A stretch of 64,000 nt of DNA from JACDAN01 sp963827705 (GCA_963827705.1 CAWHBN010000016.1:248001-312000), one strand, 5' to 3'. Counted from the stretch's first letter, positions 16,567 through 24,390 are shown. A program made the numbers and translations. The notes: a model not told the origin generated them from the letters alone.

Positions 16567-17330
16567 GCGCGGGCTTCGAGCTCGTCGACGAGACCGGCGA
16601 GGACTGAGGTGTCGGCGTCGATCGCGTCCAGCTTGGCCCTCACGAGGGCTTCCTTCGCCGTTGCGAGCTCGAGGGTCGCCGGACGGCCACGCTCCCGCAC
16701 GAGCCCGTCGCCGTCGAGGAGATCGTCCACGACCTGGTAGAGAATCCCGAACTCGGCGCCGAACCCGCGCCAGTCCTGCTGTCTGGCGACGGGGACCTGC
16801 GCAACCCAGAGGCCGCAGCCGATCGAGGCTTCGAACAGCCGCGCGGTCTTGAGCCGGTTCAGCTCGAGTTGGTCCTCCCGGCCGCCGTTGATGTCGAGGT
16901 ACTGCCCGCCGATCATTCCGGACGTCGCGAGCGCGAGCTCGCGTCCGACGTGCGGCTGCTCATAGCCGAGCACGAGCGAGAACGCCTCGTTCAGGAGCGC
17001 ATCGCCGGCGAGGATGGCCTGCGCCTCGCCGAAGCGCACGTGGACAGTCGGCCGGCCGCGCCGCTGCTCGTCGTCGTCCAGCGCCGGCAGGTCGTCGTGG
17101 ACGAGCGAGAACGAGTGGACGAGCTCGAGCGCCGCGGCCGCGGGGAGTGCCCGGCCGGGATCTCCACCGGCGGCCTCGGTCGTCGCCAGGCAGAGGACCG
17201 GCCTGATCCTCTTTCCGCCGCCTGCAAGCGCGTACCGGACGACCTTGTCCAGCTGCCCGAGCTCCTCGGTGAGCTCCAGCCCTGCGAGGAAGTCCTCGAT
17301 TCGCTCCCGGTGCGCGTCAGGGCTGCGCAT
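16548..17330 (-). CDS. ispA: polyprenyl synthetase (farnesyl/geranylgeranyl diphosphate synthase type)
   Basis: Condenses isopentenyl diphosphate with allylic diphosphates. 260 residues, short for the family. First Asp-rich motif in LVHDDLPALDDDEQRRGRPTVH, second as VVDDLLDGDG; GGKRIRPVL supplies the IPP-binding Lys/Arg. The name ispA rests on the nusB-(xse)-ispA gene order; chain length cannot be read reliably from sequence alone. ATG lies inside the end of the small gene upstream. Confidence 0.9.
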   Translation of the reverse strand: MRSPDAHRERIEDFLAGLELTEELGQLDKVVRYALAGGGKRIRPVLCLATTEAAGGDPGRALPAAAALELVHSFSLVHDDLPALDDDEQRRGRPTVHVRFGEAQAILAGDALLNEAFSLVLGYEQPHVGRELALATSGMIGGQYLDINGGREDQLELNRLKTARLFEASIGCGLWVAQVPVARQQDWRGFGAEFGILYQVVDDLLDGDGLVRERGRPATLELATAKEALVRAKLDAIDADTSVLAGLVDELEARAQQSSV

Positions 17331-17523
17331 CGGCTTCGCGTTTCGCCTTCGCGATCTCGGCCTCGACGTCCTTCGCGATCTCCGAGAGCTCGCTCAGGAT
17401 CTCGATCGCCTGGTCGGGATCCGTCGCGGCCTCGAGCCGGCCGCGCGCCTCGTCGAGGCGTTCGAGCAGCTCCTCGGCCCGCGTCAGGTTCTCCTCCGGG
17501 TTCGGCTCTTCCGGCTCCGTCAT
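17317..17523 (-). CDS. small acidic coiled-coil protein in the xseB position
   Basis: 68 residues: an acidic start (TEPEEPNPEENLTRAEEL) and an all-helical heptad pattern (LLERLDEARGRLEAATD, ILSELSEIAKDVEAEIAKAKRE). It sits between nusB (overlap 4 bases, ATGA) and ispA (overlap 14 bases), the slot taken by exonuclease VII subunits xseA/xseB in many genomes, but it lacks the XseB signature. Could be a divergent small subunit or an unrelated helper. Confidence 0.6.
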   Translation of the reverse strand: MTEPEEPNPEENLTRAEELLERLDEARGRLEAATDPDQAIEILSELSEIAKDVEAEIAKAKREADAQP

Positions 17524-17900
17524 GCGACCTCCTCTCGCGCGATACGGCCCAGGATGCCGTTCACGAGCTTGCCTGCCTCGTTGGAGGCGTAGCGCTTTGC
17601 GAAGCGGACGCCCTCGTCGATCGCGACCTCGGGCGGGATCTCGCCCTGCTCGAGCTCGTGGATCGCCAGGCGGAGGACGTTCCGCTCGACGGCCCCGAGC
17701 CTGCCGGCCGGCCACCCCTCGGTCGCCTCGTCGATCCGGCGATCGAGGTGCTCGGCGTTGTCGGCCACCGCTTTCGCGGTCTCCCAGGCGAAGTCGTCGA
17801 CCTCGCCCTCGTACGTCGAGCCGAGGTCGTTTCCGGTCACGTCCCACTGGAACAGCATGAAGAGCGCGGCGCGGCGCGACGCCCGGCGGCTCTGGCTCAC
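17520..17900 (-). CDS. nusB: transcription antitermination factor NusB
   Basis: 126 residues, all-helical. N-terminal Arg-rich RNA-binding start (SQSRRASRRAALFMLFQWDVTG) and C-terminal family block IPPEVAIDEGVRFAKRYASNEAGKLVNGILGRI. Binds boxA RNA with NusE to support rRNA transcription. Starts 4 bases inside the accC stop. Confidence 0.93.
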   Translation of the reverse strand: MSQSRRASRRAALFMLFQWDVTGNDLGSTYEGEVDDFAWETAKAVADNAEHLDRRIDEATEGWPAGRLGAVERNVLRLAIHELEQGEIPPEVAIDEGVRFAKRYASNEAGKLVNGILGRIAREEVA

Positions 17901-19231
17901 TGCGCCGCCTCCGAGCCAAGGAACAGACTGTTACTAGCCTCTGCCGGCGAGTGCTCCTCGAGGTAGCTCGTGGAGTACTCGCCTCGGGCGAACGCTTCGC
18001 TCCGGATCACCTCGGCGGCCAGGCCGATCGTCGTCGGGAGACCCGTGACCTCGAACTCGTTCAGCGCCCGGAGGCAGCGGGCGAGAGCGAGGTCCCGGTC
18101 GGGCGCCCACGCGATCAGCTTCGCGAGCAGGGAGTCGTAGTGCGGCGGCACGACGGCGCCGTCCTCGACGAACGTGTCCACCCGGACGCCGGGCCCGAGC
18201 GGCGGGCGGAAGCGCTCGAGGCGGCCCGGCATCGGCATGAAGTCGCGCGCGGGATCCTCCGCGTTCACACGCACCTCGATCGCGTGACCTCGACGCGGCG
18301 CGCGGCCGGTGTGGGTGAGCGGCTCGTCCGCGGCGACCCGTAGCTGCTCGTGGACGAGATCGATGCCGGTGACCAGCTCGCTGACCGGGTGCTCGACCTG
18401 CAGCCGGGCGTTCAGCTCGATGAAGTAGAACGAGCCGTCCGGCCCGACGAGGAACTCGAACGTCCCGGCGTTCGTGTATCCGATCGCGCGGGCGGCGCGC
18501 TCCGCGGCGGCCTCCATCTCCTCCCGCGTCTCCGGGGTCAGCGCGCACGACGGCGACTCCTCGATCAGCTTCTGGTGGCGGCGCTGGATCGAACATTCGC
18601 GCTCGCCGACCGTGAGGATGCCGCCGCGTGAGTCGCCGAGCACCTGGATCTCGACGTGTCTCGCGGGGACGATTGCCTTCTCCAGGTACAGCTCCCCGTC
18701 GCCGAACGCCGCCTCCGCCTCGGCCGCCGCCATCGCGTACGCGGAATCGATCTCGTCCGGAACCGAGACCAGGCGCATTCCCTTCCCGCCGCCGCCCGCC
18801 GCCGCCTTCACCAGGACGGGGTACCCGAGCCCGTCTGCGGCGCGGCCGGCCTCGCCGGCGGTGACAGGCCCGGTGCCCGGCACGAGCGGCACGCCGGCGG
18901 CGCCCATCTCGTCGCGCGCCGACGCCTTGTTGCCCATCCTGGCCAGCACCTCTGAAGTCGGGCCGACGAAGACGAGGTCGTTGTCGGCGCACGCCTCCGC
19001 GAAGGCAGGGTTCTCCGCGAGGAAGCCCCAGCCCGGATGCACGGCCTCGCAGCCGGTCGTCGTCGCCGCGGCGATCACGGACGGGATGCGGAGATAGCTC
19101 TCGGACGCAGAGGCTGGGCCGATGCAGATCGCGCGGTCGGCCATCCGTACGTGCATGGAGCCCTCATCGGCCTTCGAGTAGACCGCCACGGCCTCGACGT
19201 CGAGTTCGTGGAGTGCGCGGATCACGCGCAC
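17897..19231 (-). CDS. accC: biotin carboxylase subunit, 5' end lacking a start codon at the conserved position
   Basis: ATP-dependent carboxylation of biotin on BCCP. Domains: pre-ATP-grasp (VHPGWGFLAENPAFAEACADN), ATP-grasp with KAAAGGGGKGMRLV, HVEIQVLGDSRGGILTVGERECSIQRRHQKLIEESP and the catalytic FIELNARLQVEHPVSELVTGIDLV, then the C-terminal cap. The conserved first strand (QVLVANRGEVA) is encoded at 19264-19232 in frame, but a TAG (19267-19265) sits just upstream and none of those codons is a usual start. The first possible start is GTG 19231, which drops that strand. Foldback repeat B begins one base beyond the TAG. Ends 4 bases inside nusB; downstream of the BCCP fusion. Confidence 0.85.
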   Translation of the reverse strand: MRVIRALHELDVEAVAVYSKADEGSMHVRMADRAICIGPASASESYLRIPSVIAAATTTGCEAVHPGWGFLAENPAFAEACADNDLVFVGPTSEVLARMGNKASARDEMGAAGVPLVPGTGPVTAGEAGRAADGLGYPVLVKAAAGGGGKGMRLVSVPDEIDSAYAMAAAEAEAAFGDGELYLEKAIVPARHVEIQVLGDSRGGILTVGERECSIQRRHQKLIEESPSCALTPETREEMEAAAERAARAIGYTNAGTFEFLVGPDGSFYFIELNARLQVEHPVSELVTGIDLVHEQLRVAADEPLTHTGRAPRRGHAIEVRVNAEDPARDFMPMPGRLERFRPPLGPGVRVDTFVEDGAVVPPHYDSLLAKLIAWAPDRDLALARCLRALNEFEVTGLPTTIGLAAEVIRSEAFARGEYSTSYLEEHSPAEASNSLFLGSEAAQ

Positions 19232-19267
19232 GGCGACCTCACCGCGGTTGGCGACGAGGACCTGCTA

Positions 19268-19434
19268 AACGGCCCGCTCATGGTGAGGCCTCGTCTTCGG
19301 AGCGCGCTGCGTGGATGTCCAAGCCCGGACGGAGGTCGCGTTCGTATCGATGAGATACGGGCGTGACATCCGGCAGCCGCTTGGGCGCCGCGCAGCGTGT
19401 TCGAAGGCACAGGCTTCGCCGTGAGTGGGCCGTT
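19268..19434 (+). repeat. long foldback repeat B (167 bp) between BCCP fusion and accC
   Basis: Outer arms 19268-19280 and 19422-19434 pair over 13 bases with one G.U. Nested stems: CGCGCTGCG with CGCAGCGTG, GGATGTC with GACATCC, and the same apical hairpin as repeat A at 19340-19356. Wobbles again favour a plus-strand RNA. One end touches the TGA of the BCCP fusion gene, the other is one base from a TAG that closes the accC frame. A 26-base core (19338-19363) is identical to repeat A. Confidence 0.7.
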
Positions 19435-21257
19435 CAAACGGCATCGAGCGGCCGCCCCAGTGCCGGCTCGATCTCGAACAGCACCTGGCCGAACTCCACG
19501 GGCTGGCCGTTCTCGACGTTGATTCGACGGACGGTGCCGTCGAGGTCGGCCTTGATCTCGTTCAGCAGCTTCATCGCCTCGAGGATGCAGAGCGTCTGGC
19601 CGGACGAGACCACCGCGCCTTCCTCCACGAACGGCGGCGCGCCGGGCGAGGGCGCCCGGTAGAACGTCCCGACCATCGGCGCCTCCACGCGGACGACTCC
19701 GTCGGTCGGCTGCTCGACCGAGGGCAGCGCGATGTCCTGCTCGGTCGGAGCCGACGGCGCAGGCGTTGGAGCCGGTGTTATCGCGTCGGCCTCCTCGCGG
19801 CGCCGGACCGAGACGCGCATGCCGGACTCTTCGATCGCGATCTCGGCGACCCCGCTCTCCTGGACGATGCGCACGATCTCGCGGATCCGCTCGGCCCGGC
19901 CCTGATCCACGCTGCCGCCGATCAGCCGCTCCTCGCCGCTGGCCCTGCCGCGGATGGCCGAGAGCAGCGGCTCGGCCTCCTCCCCGAAGAGCGCGAGCAG
20001 CAGCAGCTCCTCCTCACTCGTCGCCAGACCCTCCGCGTCCTCGCGGATGTCCTCGAGGTCGGCGGCCGGCTCGAGCTCCTGGGTCTCAGCGTCGGAGCTC
20101 AGCTCGATCGCGCGGCTCGCGTCCGCGTCGAGCTCGCCCGGGGGCGTCCCGAAGTCGCCCTGGAAGAGACCGCGCAGCTCGTCGACGACGAGTCCGTAGC
20201 GGCTCGCCGAGAGGACGTGAATCAGCGCTTGCGAGCCGAGGATCTGCCCGATCGGCGCGGCGAGCGGCGGCCAGCCGGCCTCCCCGCGGATCCGCTCGAG
20301 CTCGTCGAGCACCTCGTCGAGCCTGTCGCCCATGGACTGGGTGCGCAGGTGCGCGTCGAGGGCGGCGACGAGGCCGGCGGGGAGATTGTGCTGGGCGGCG
20401 CGCACCGCGATGCGAGGCGCGAGCGGCGTGACAGGCTCGTCGCCGATGTGCTGGTCGATCAGGTTGGAGGCGCGCCAGACCTGCTCGCTGTCGACCCCCG
20501 ACGCGAGCCCGAGCCCCTCGAGGACCTCTGCGAGCCCCTCGCCGGCGACACGGTGGAGGACGAGCGCAACGGCGTAGACGGCGCAGGCGACGCGGTCCGC
20601 GCCGGCCCGCGCCGCCTCGAGTGCCGCGGCGAGCGCGTTCCCCGCCGAGCCCTGGCAGTAGATCCCGATCGGGAGGCCGCTCGCCTCGCCGATCGCGGTC
20701 GTCAGCTCGCTGGCGCGGTGCGGCTCGAGCGATCCGGACGGATCGTGGAGCAGGATCCGGGCCGCGCCGAGCTCGGGCAGCTTCCTCGCCTGCTCGACGA
20801 GGGCGTCGGTCTCGCCCGTCGGGCCGGGGCTGTAGATCAGGCCCGCGTCGAACTCGCCTCCGGCGACCGTGATCGCCTCGCCCGCCTCGCGCAGGTTCAT
20901 CACGTCGTTGAGCGGGTCGTGCAGCCGGAAGACCTCGATGCCGTTCTCGGCGGCTGTCTGGACGAACCGGCGGACGAAATCGCCGCCGACCGGACGCGAG
21001 CCGACGAGGAAGCGGCCGCGGAGCGCCATCCCGAGCGGAGTCTTCGTCCGGGCCTTGATTGCCCTAATCCGCTCCCACGGGCTCTCCACGCCGCGGCGCA
21101 CGGCAGTGTCGAACACGCCGCCACCGGACACCTCGAGGGAAGCGAAGCCGGCGCCGTCCAGGATCTCGGCGAGGTCGAGGATGACCGAGGTCGGCAGCCG
21201 GCCGGCGAGCGGTTCCTGGCTGACGAGGCGGACGGTGGTGTCGACCAGGGCGGGCAT
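19434..21257 (-). CDS. carboxyltransferase-like domain (active site lost) fused to biotin carboxyl carrier protein
   Basis: 607 residues. Residues 1-300 align to the transcarboxylase 5S / oxaloacetate decarboxylase alpha barrel (DTTVRLVSQE, SLEVSGGGVFDTAVR, FVQTAAENGIEVFRLHDPLNDVMNL), residues 300-400 to the PYC/OADA helical part (PIGQILGSQALIHVL). The active site is not kept: the carboxylated Lys of IKDMAG is His171 (LLHDPSG), the HxHxH metal loop after PL is PIGIYCQG at 196-203, and RDAHQ is RLVSQ. C-terminal part is a normal AccB: RIREIVRIVQESGVAEIAIEE and a biotinyl domain with EAMKL, Lys563. Likely the BCCP for AccC with a structural N-terminal half; a true transcarboxylase is unlikely. 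Confidence 0.85.
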   Translation of the reverse strand: MPALVDTTVRLVSQEPLAGRLPTSVILDLAEILDGAGFASLEVSGGGVFDTAVRRGVESPWERIRAIKARTKTPLGMALRGRFLVGSRPVGGDFVRRFVQTAAENGIEVFRLHDPLNDVMNLREAGEAITVAGGEFDAGLIYSPGPTGETDALVEQARKLPELGAARILLHDPSGSLEPHRASELTTAIGEASGLPIGIYCQGSAGNALAAALEAARAGADRVACAVYAVALVLHRVAGEGLAEVLEGLGLASGVDSEQVWRASNLIDQHIGDEPVTPLAPRIAVRAAQHNLPAGLVAALDAHLRTQSMGDRLDEVLDELERIRGEAGWPPLAAPIGQILGSQALIHVLSASRYGLVVDELRGLFQGDFGTPPGELDADASRAIELSSDAETQELEPAADLEDIREDAEGLATSEEELLLLALFGEEAEPLLSAIRGRASGEERLIGGSVDQGRAERIREIVRIVQESGVAEIAIEESGMRVSVRRREEADAITPAPTPAPSAPTEQDIALPSVEQPTDGVVRVEAPMVGTFYRAPSPGAPPFVEEGAVVSSGQTLCILEAMKLLNEIKADLDGTVRRINVENGQPVEFGQVLFEIEPALGRPLDAV

Positions 21258-21267
21258 CCGCCGGACC

Positions 21268-21945
21268 CTAACGAGAGGCTCGCTCGGCGGCAGGCAACTG
21301 CGCGAAGGCGTAGAGCACGAGGTAGAGCACGGAGAGCAGCGCGGTCAACGCAAGGGTCATTCCCAGGGTGCGAGGGTGAGAGAGCGGATCGGAGACGCGC
21401 GCCCACACATCGGCGAGGAGAGGCCCGGGGCTCGCCACGAAGTCCCAGCTGTTCCAGCGCAGCGAGCGCCCGAGGTAGATCCCGAACCCGCTCGCGAGGA
21501 GGCTTCCGCCGACGAGCGCCCAGCCGAGCAGCACACCGTGTGCTCGACGGACGACGACCTGCATCAGGTAGATCGACAGGAAGCCGAGGAATGCGCCCGT
21601 CCAGGCGAAGGCGCTGAAGAGAACGAGGTCGAACCAGAGCGGCGCGTCGTCGCGCGACCCCAGGTGGATCAGATCGGTGAGCAGATAGGGCGCGTTCGGG
21701 AGAAAGAGCAACCAGAGTGCCGCGAGCGGGAGGAGCCGGCTGACCCCGGCGCCGCGCCGGTGCAGGTCGTAGACGGCGACCGCCGCCACCACCGGAATCC
21801 ATGCGAGGAAGAGGTTCCAGGCCATGAACCGGTAGGCGCCGGGCTCGGAGTAGACCCAGCGCGCCACGAGCAGCGAGGCGCAGAACGCCGTTGCAAGCGC
21901 GAGGGCAGCGAGGGCGAGCGAGCGCCGATCACTCATCGAACGCAT
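21268..21945 (-). CDS. DUF1361 family integral membrane protein
   Basis: 225 residues with about six hydrophobic segments and the family block WLLFLPNAPYLLTDLIHL followed by LWFDLVLFSAFAWTGAFLGFLSIYLMQ. Function of DUF1361 is unknown. ATG 21945 is preceded at six bases by TACACT; an internal ATG three codons in is an alternative. Between efp and the BCCP fusion. Confidence 0.85.
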   Translation of the reverse strand: MRSMSDRRSLALAALALATAFCASLLVARWVYSEPGAYRFMAWNLFLAWIPVVAAVAVYDLHRRGAGVSRLLPLAALWLLFLPNAPYLLTDLIHLGSRDDAPLWFDLVLFSAFAWTGAFLGFLSIYLMQVVVRRAHGVLLGWALVGGSLLASGFGIYLGRSLRWNSWDFVASPGPLLADVWARVSDPLSHPRTLGMTLALTALLSVLYLVLYAFAQLPAAERASR

Positions 21946-21951
21946 GGGAGG

Positions 21952-21957
21952 AGTGTA
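21952..21957 (-). promoter_or_regulatory. -10 box (TACACT) for DUF1361 gene, leaderless geometry
   Basis: TACACT on minus, six bases before ATG 21945. Confidence 0.5.
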
Positions 21958-21966
21958 GAAAGTGCG

Positions 21967-22533
21967 CTACGCGCGGCTGATGTAGCGCCGCTCGCGGGTG
22001 TCCACCTTGATCCGCTCGCCCTGGTTCACGAAGAGCGGCACCTGGACGATCGCGCCGGTTTCGAGCTTCGCCGGCTTCGTCACGTTGGAGACCGTGTCGC
22101 CGCGGACGCCTGGCTCCGTCTCGGCAACTGTCAGCTCAACCGAGGCCGGCAGCTGCACGCCGGAGGGCCGGCCGTCCACGGTCATCAGCTGCACGGTGCT
22201 GGACGGTTGGAGGAAGTCGAGCGCTTCGGAGACCGACTCGCGGGAGAGGCTGATCTGCTCGAAGGTCTGCTCGTCCATGAAGACGACCTCGTCGCCCGAG
22301 TCGTAGAGGTACTGCACGTTCTTCGTCTCGGTGATGACGCGGGGGAACTTCTCGCCGGCGCGGAACGTCTTGTCGACCACCGAGCCCGAGTCGAGGTTCT
22401 TCAGCTTCGTGCGGACGAAGGCGCCGCCCTTCCCGGGCTTGACGTGCTGGAACTCGACGATGCGCCACGCCGAGCCGTCCAGCTCGATGTGCATCCCGTT
22501 CTTGAACTGGTTCGTGTTGACGACGTCGGCCAC
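21967..22533 (-). CDS. efp: elongation factor P
   Basis: 188 residues, three beta-barrel domains. Relieves ribosome stalling on polyproline. Domain I carries the loop VKPGKGGAFVRTKLKNL whose tip Lys is the position modified in other bacteria; the end has GDTVSNVTKPAKLETGAIVQVPLFVNQGERIKVDTRERRY. GTG start, preceded at six bases by TAGCCT. The polyproline stretch of the protein at 6754 is a likely client. Confidence 0.96.
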   Translation of the reverse strand: MADVVNTNQFKNGMHIELDGSAWRIVEFQHVKPGKGGAFVRTKLKNLDSGSVVDKTFRAGEKFPRVITETKNVQYLYDSGDEVVFMDEQTFEQISLSRESVSEALDFLQPSSTVQLMTVDGRPSGVQLPASVELTVAETEPGVRGDTVSNVTKPAKLETGAIVQVPLFVNQGERIKVDTRERRYISRA

Positions 22534-22539
22534 GGCAGG

Positions 22540-22545
22540 AGGCTA
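22540..22545 (-). promoter_or_regulatory. -10 box (TAGCCT) for efp, leaderless geometry
   Basis: TAGCCT on minus, six bases before GTG 22533, overlapping the stop of the gene upstream. Confidence 0.45.
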
Positions 22546-22908
22546 GCGAACGGTGTCATTCTCCTCCCCGGACAGGAAGAAAGACGCGAACGCGCCGGCG
22601 ATCCCGCTGACCAGGCAGATCGCGGTCAGCTCCAGGAAGATGTCCGTGACCTGTCCGCCGGTCGTCACCGGGTTCTTCATCTGCGACGAGACCGTGAGGA
22701 GCTGGACGGTCGTGAAGAAGAACGCGTTCCACAGATTGTGGATCTCGCTGTTGCCCACGTTGGTCTCGAGCGACCACATGAGCAGCGTCCCGACGACGTC
22801 GACCATGCCAACGAGGAGAACGGCGCCGAAGATCCTGCGTCGGAGCTTGCGGTGGCGCGGCTTCGGCTTTCGCTTGACGAACTCCCGGACGTGGTGAAGC
22901 TCATGCAC
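22543..22908 (-). CDS. two-helix potassium-channel-like protein without a selectivity filter
   Basis: 121 residues: basic cytoplasmic start (KRKPKPRHRKLRRR), helix 1 (IFGAVLLVGMVDVVGTLLMW), a pore-helix-like stretch LWNAFFFTTVQLLTVSSQMKNPVTTGGQ, and helix 2 (LTAICLVSGIAGAFASFFL). The spacing matches the 2TM ion channel (Ion_trans_2) layout, but the TVGYGD filter reads TVSSQM. So it is either a diverged channel or a channel-derived membrane protein. GTG start; lies between the M24 peptidase and efp. Confidence 0.6.
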   Translation of the reverse strand: MHELHHVREFVKRKPKPRHRKLRRRIFGAVLLVGMVDVVGTLLMWSLETNVGNSEIHNLWNAFFFTTVQLLTVSSQMKNPVTTGGQVTDIFLELTAICLVSGIAGAFASFFLSGEENDTVR

Positions 22909-22936
22909 CGTCCGAGCATCGCGCCCGGATCGGACG

Positions 22937-23977
22937 CTACTCGACCGTCAGCAGCTCCTTGGTGAAGTTGCTCAGCACCTCGCAGCCGTCGTCCGTGACC
23001 ACGACGAGGTCCTCGATCCGGACGCCGCCGACGCCGCTCAGGTAGATCCCCGGCTCGACGGTGACGACGTTCGCGGTCGCGAGCGTGTCGGTCGACTCCG
23101 GGCGAAGGGTCGGCGCCTCGTGGACCATCAGCCCGAGGCCGTGGCCCAGCCCGTGGCCGAAGTTCTCGCCGTAGCCTGCGTCGGCGATGACGGCGCGGGC
23201 GGCGGCGTCGGCCTCGCGGCCGGTCGTCCCTGCGCGTACGGCGTCGAGGCCGGCCTGCTGCGCCTCCTTCGTCACGTCGTAGATCTCTCGGAGCGAGTCG
23301 GACACCTCGCCGACAGCGAAGGTGCGGGTGCAGTCGGAGCAGTAGTGGTCGAGCCTCGCGCCGGCGTCGACGAGCACGAGCTCGCCCTCCTGCACCACTC
23401 GGTCGCCGGGCACGGCGTGCGGGCTCGCCGCCGTCGGCCCGGCCGCGATGTCGATCGCGAACGCCGGCTCGTCCGCGCCGAGCTCGTGGAAGAGCTCGGT
23501 CATCCGCCAGACGAGCTCCTTCTCCGTCCGCCCGCTGAACTGCTCCTCGGCCAGACGCTCGTACACGCCGTCCGTGATCAGCGACGCCTGACGGATGGCG
23601 TCGAGCTCGCCGTGCTCCTTGACCGCCCGCAGCGACTCGACGAGACCGCGGCGCGGCACCAGGCCCACACCGGTCTTGCGGAGGATCTCGTGGTTCGCGT
23701 AGCTGACCGCATCGGCCTCGAACCCGACCGTGTCGGGGATCCGACCGGCGAGGTCACCGTAGATGAAGCGCTCGGTCTGCTCGACCTCCACCCCGGCGAG
23801 CTCGCGTGCCCGCTCGGCGTAGCGGAAGTCGGTGAAGAGCCGGACGCGGTCCTGCTCCACGAGAACCGCGGCGTTCGAGCTCTCGAAGCCCGTCAGGTAG
23901 AGGACGTTGGTCGGCGCGGTGACGAGGAGCGGCTCCTCGAGCAGCGCCCGGAGCCGGTCTACTCGCGTGTCAGGAAT
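22937..23977 (-). CDS. pepQ: M24 Xaa-Pro aminopeptidase/dipeptidase, ATT start
   Basis: 346 residues. N-terminal creatinase-like domain (PTNVLYLTGFESSNAAVLVEQDRVRLF) and pita-bread catalytic domain with all five metal ligands: Asp pair in VLVDAGARLDHYCSDCTRTFAVG, His in GHGLGHGLGLMVHE, Glu in VVTVEPGIYL and VRIEDLVV. No ATG/GTG/TTG lies near the family start. ATT at 23977 begins the expected N-terminus (PDTRVDRLRALLEEP) and is preceded by a perfect AAGGAGG at 23991-23985 with 7-base spacing, inside the end of aroQ. The aroQ-pepQ-efp order is standard. Confidence 0.9.
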   Translation of the reverse strand: MPDTRVDRLRALLEEPLLVTAPTNVLYLTGFESSNAAVLVEQDRVRLFTDFRYAERARELAGVEVEQTERFIYGDLAGRIPDTVGFEADAVSYANHEILRKTGVGLVPRRGLVESLRAVKEHGELDAIRQASLITDGVYERLAEEQFSGRTEKELVWRMTELFHELGADEPAFAIDIAAGPTAASPHAVPGDRVVQEGELVLVDAGARLDHYCSDCTRTFAVGEVSDSLREIYDVTKEAQQAGLDAVRAGTTGREADAAARAVIADAGYGENFGHGLGHGLGLMVHEAPTLRPESTDTLATANVVTVEPGIYLSGVGGVRIEDLVVVTDDGCEVLSNFTKELLTVE

Positions 23978-24384
23978 TCGAGTGCCTCCTTGTAGCCCTC
24001 CGGGCCTTTGCCGATCACCCGGTGCGCGGCAATGTCCTCGAGGACAGTGTGCCTCCGCCAGTCTTCCCTGTTCTCGATGTCCGAGAGGTGGACCTCGACG
24101 ACCGGACAGCTCGCCAGCTCGAGCGCGTCGCGGATCGCGTAGCTGTAGTGCGACCAGGCGCCCGAGTTGACGACGAGGCCGCCGGCCGAGTCGCCGAGCT
24201 CCTGGCACCACTCGACGTACTCGCCTTCGTGGTTCGTCTGGCGGCAGAGGACGTCGCAGCCGAGCTCGGCCGCCCACTCTCGGATCTTCCCCTCGAGCTC
24301 GGGCAGCGAGAGCCCGCCGTAGACGGCCGGGTCGCGCCGGTGGAGCACGTTGAAGTTCGGGCCGTGCAGCACGCCGACGAGCAC
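23959..24384 (-). CDS. aroQ: type II 3-dehydroquinate dehydratase
   Basis: 141 residues. Shikimate pathway step 3. Motifs: LHGPNFNVLHRRDPAVYGG (active-site loop and Tyr), LCRQTNHEGEYVEW, VVNSGAWSHYSYAIRDAL, and VEVHLSDIENREDWRRHTV. Some positions are unusual (GAWSHYS for the common GAYTHTS). GTG start with TACGCT six bases upstream, so it may be transcribed on its own as well as with the aro genes. Confidence 0.93.
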   Translation of the reverse strand: MLVGVLHGPNFNVLHRRDPAVYGGLSLPELEGKIREWAAELGCDVLCRQTNHEGEYVEWCQELGDSAGGLVVNSGAWSHYSYAIRDALELASCPVVEVHLSDIENREDWRRHTVLEDIAAHRVIGKGPEGYKEALEFLTRE

Positions 24385-24390
24385 TCCGAG

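Noticed and set aside
23978..24277. N-terminal extension of the M24 peptidase frame
   Set aside because: It is the shadow of aroQ in another frame; family homology begins at the ATT with its ribosome-binding site.
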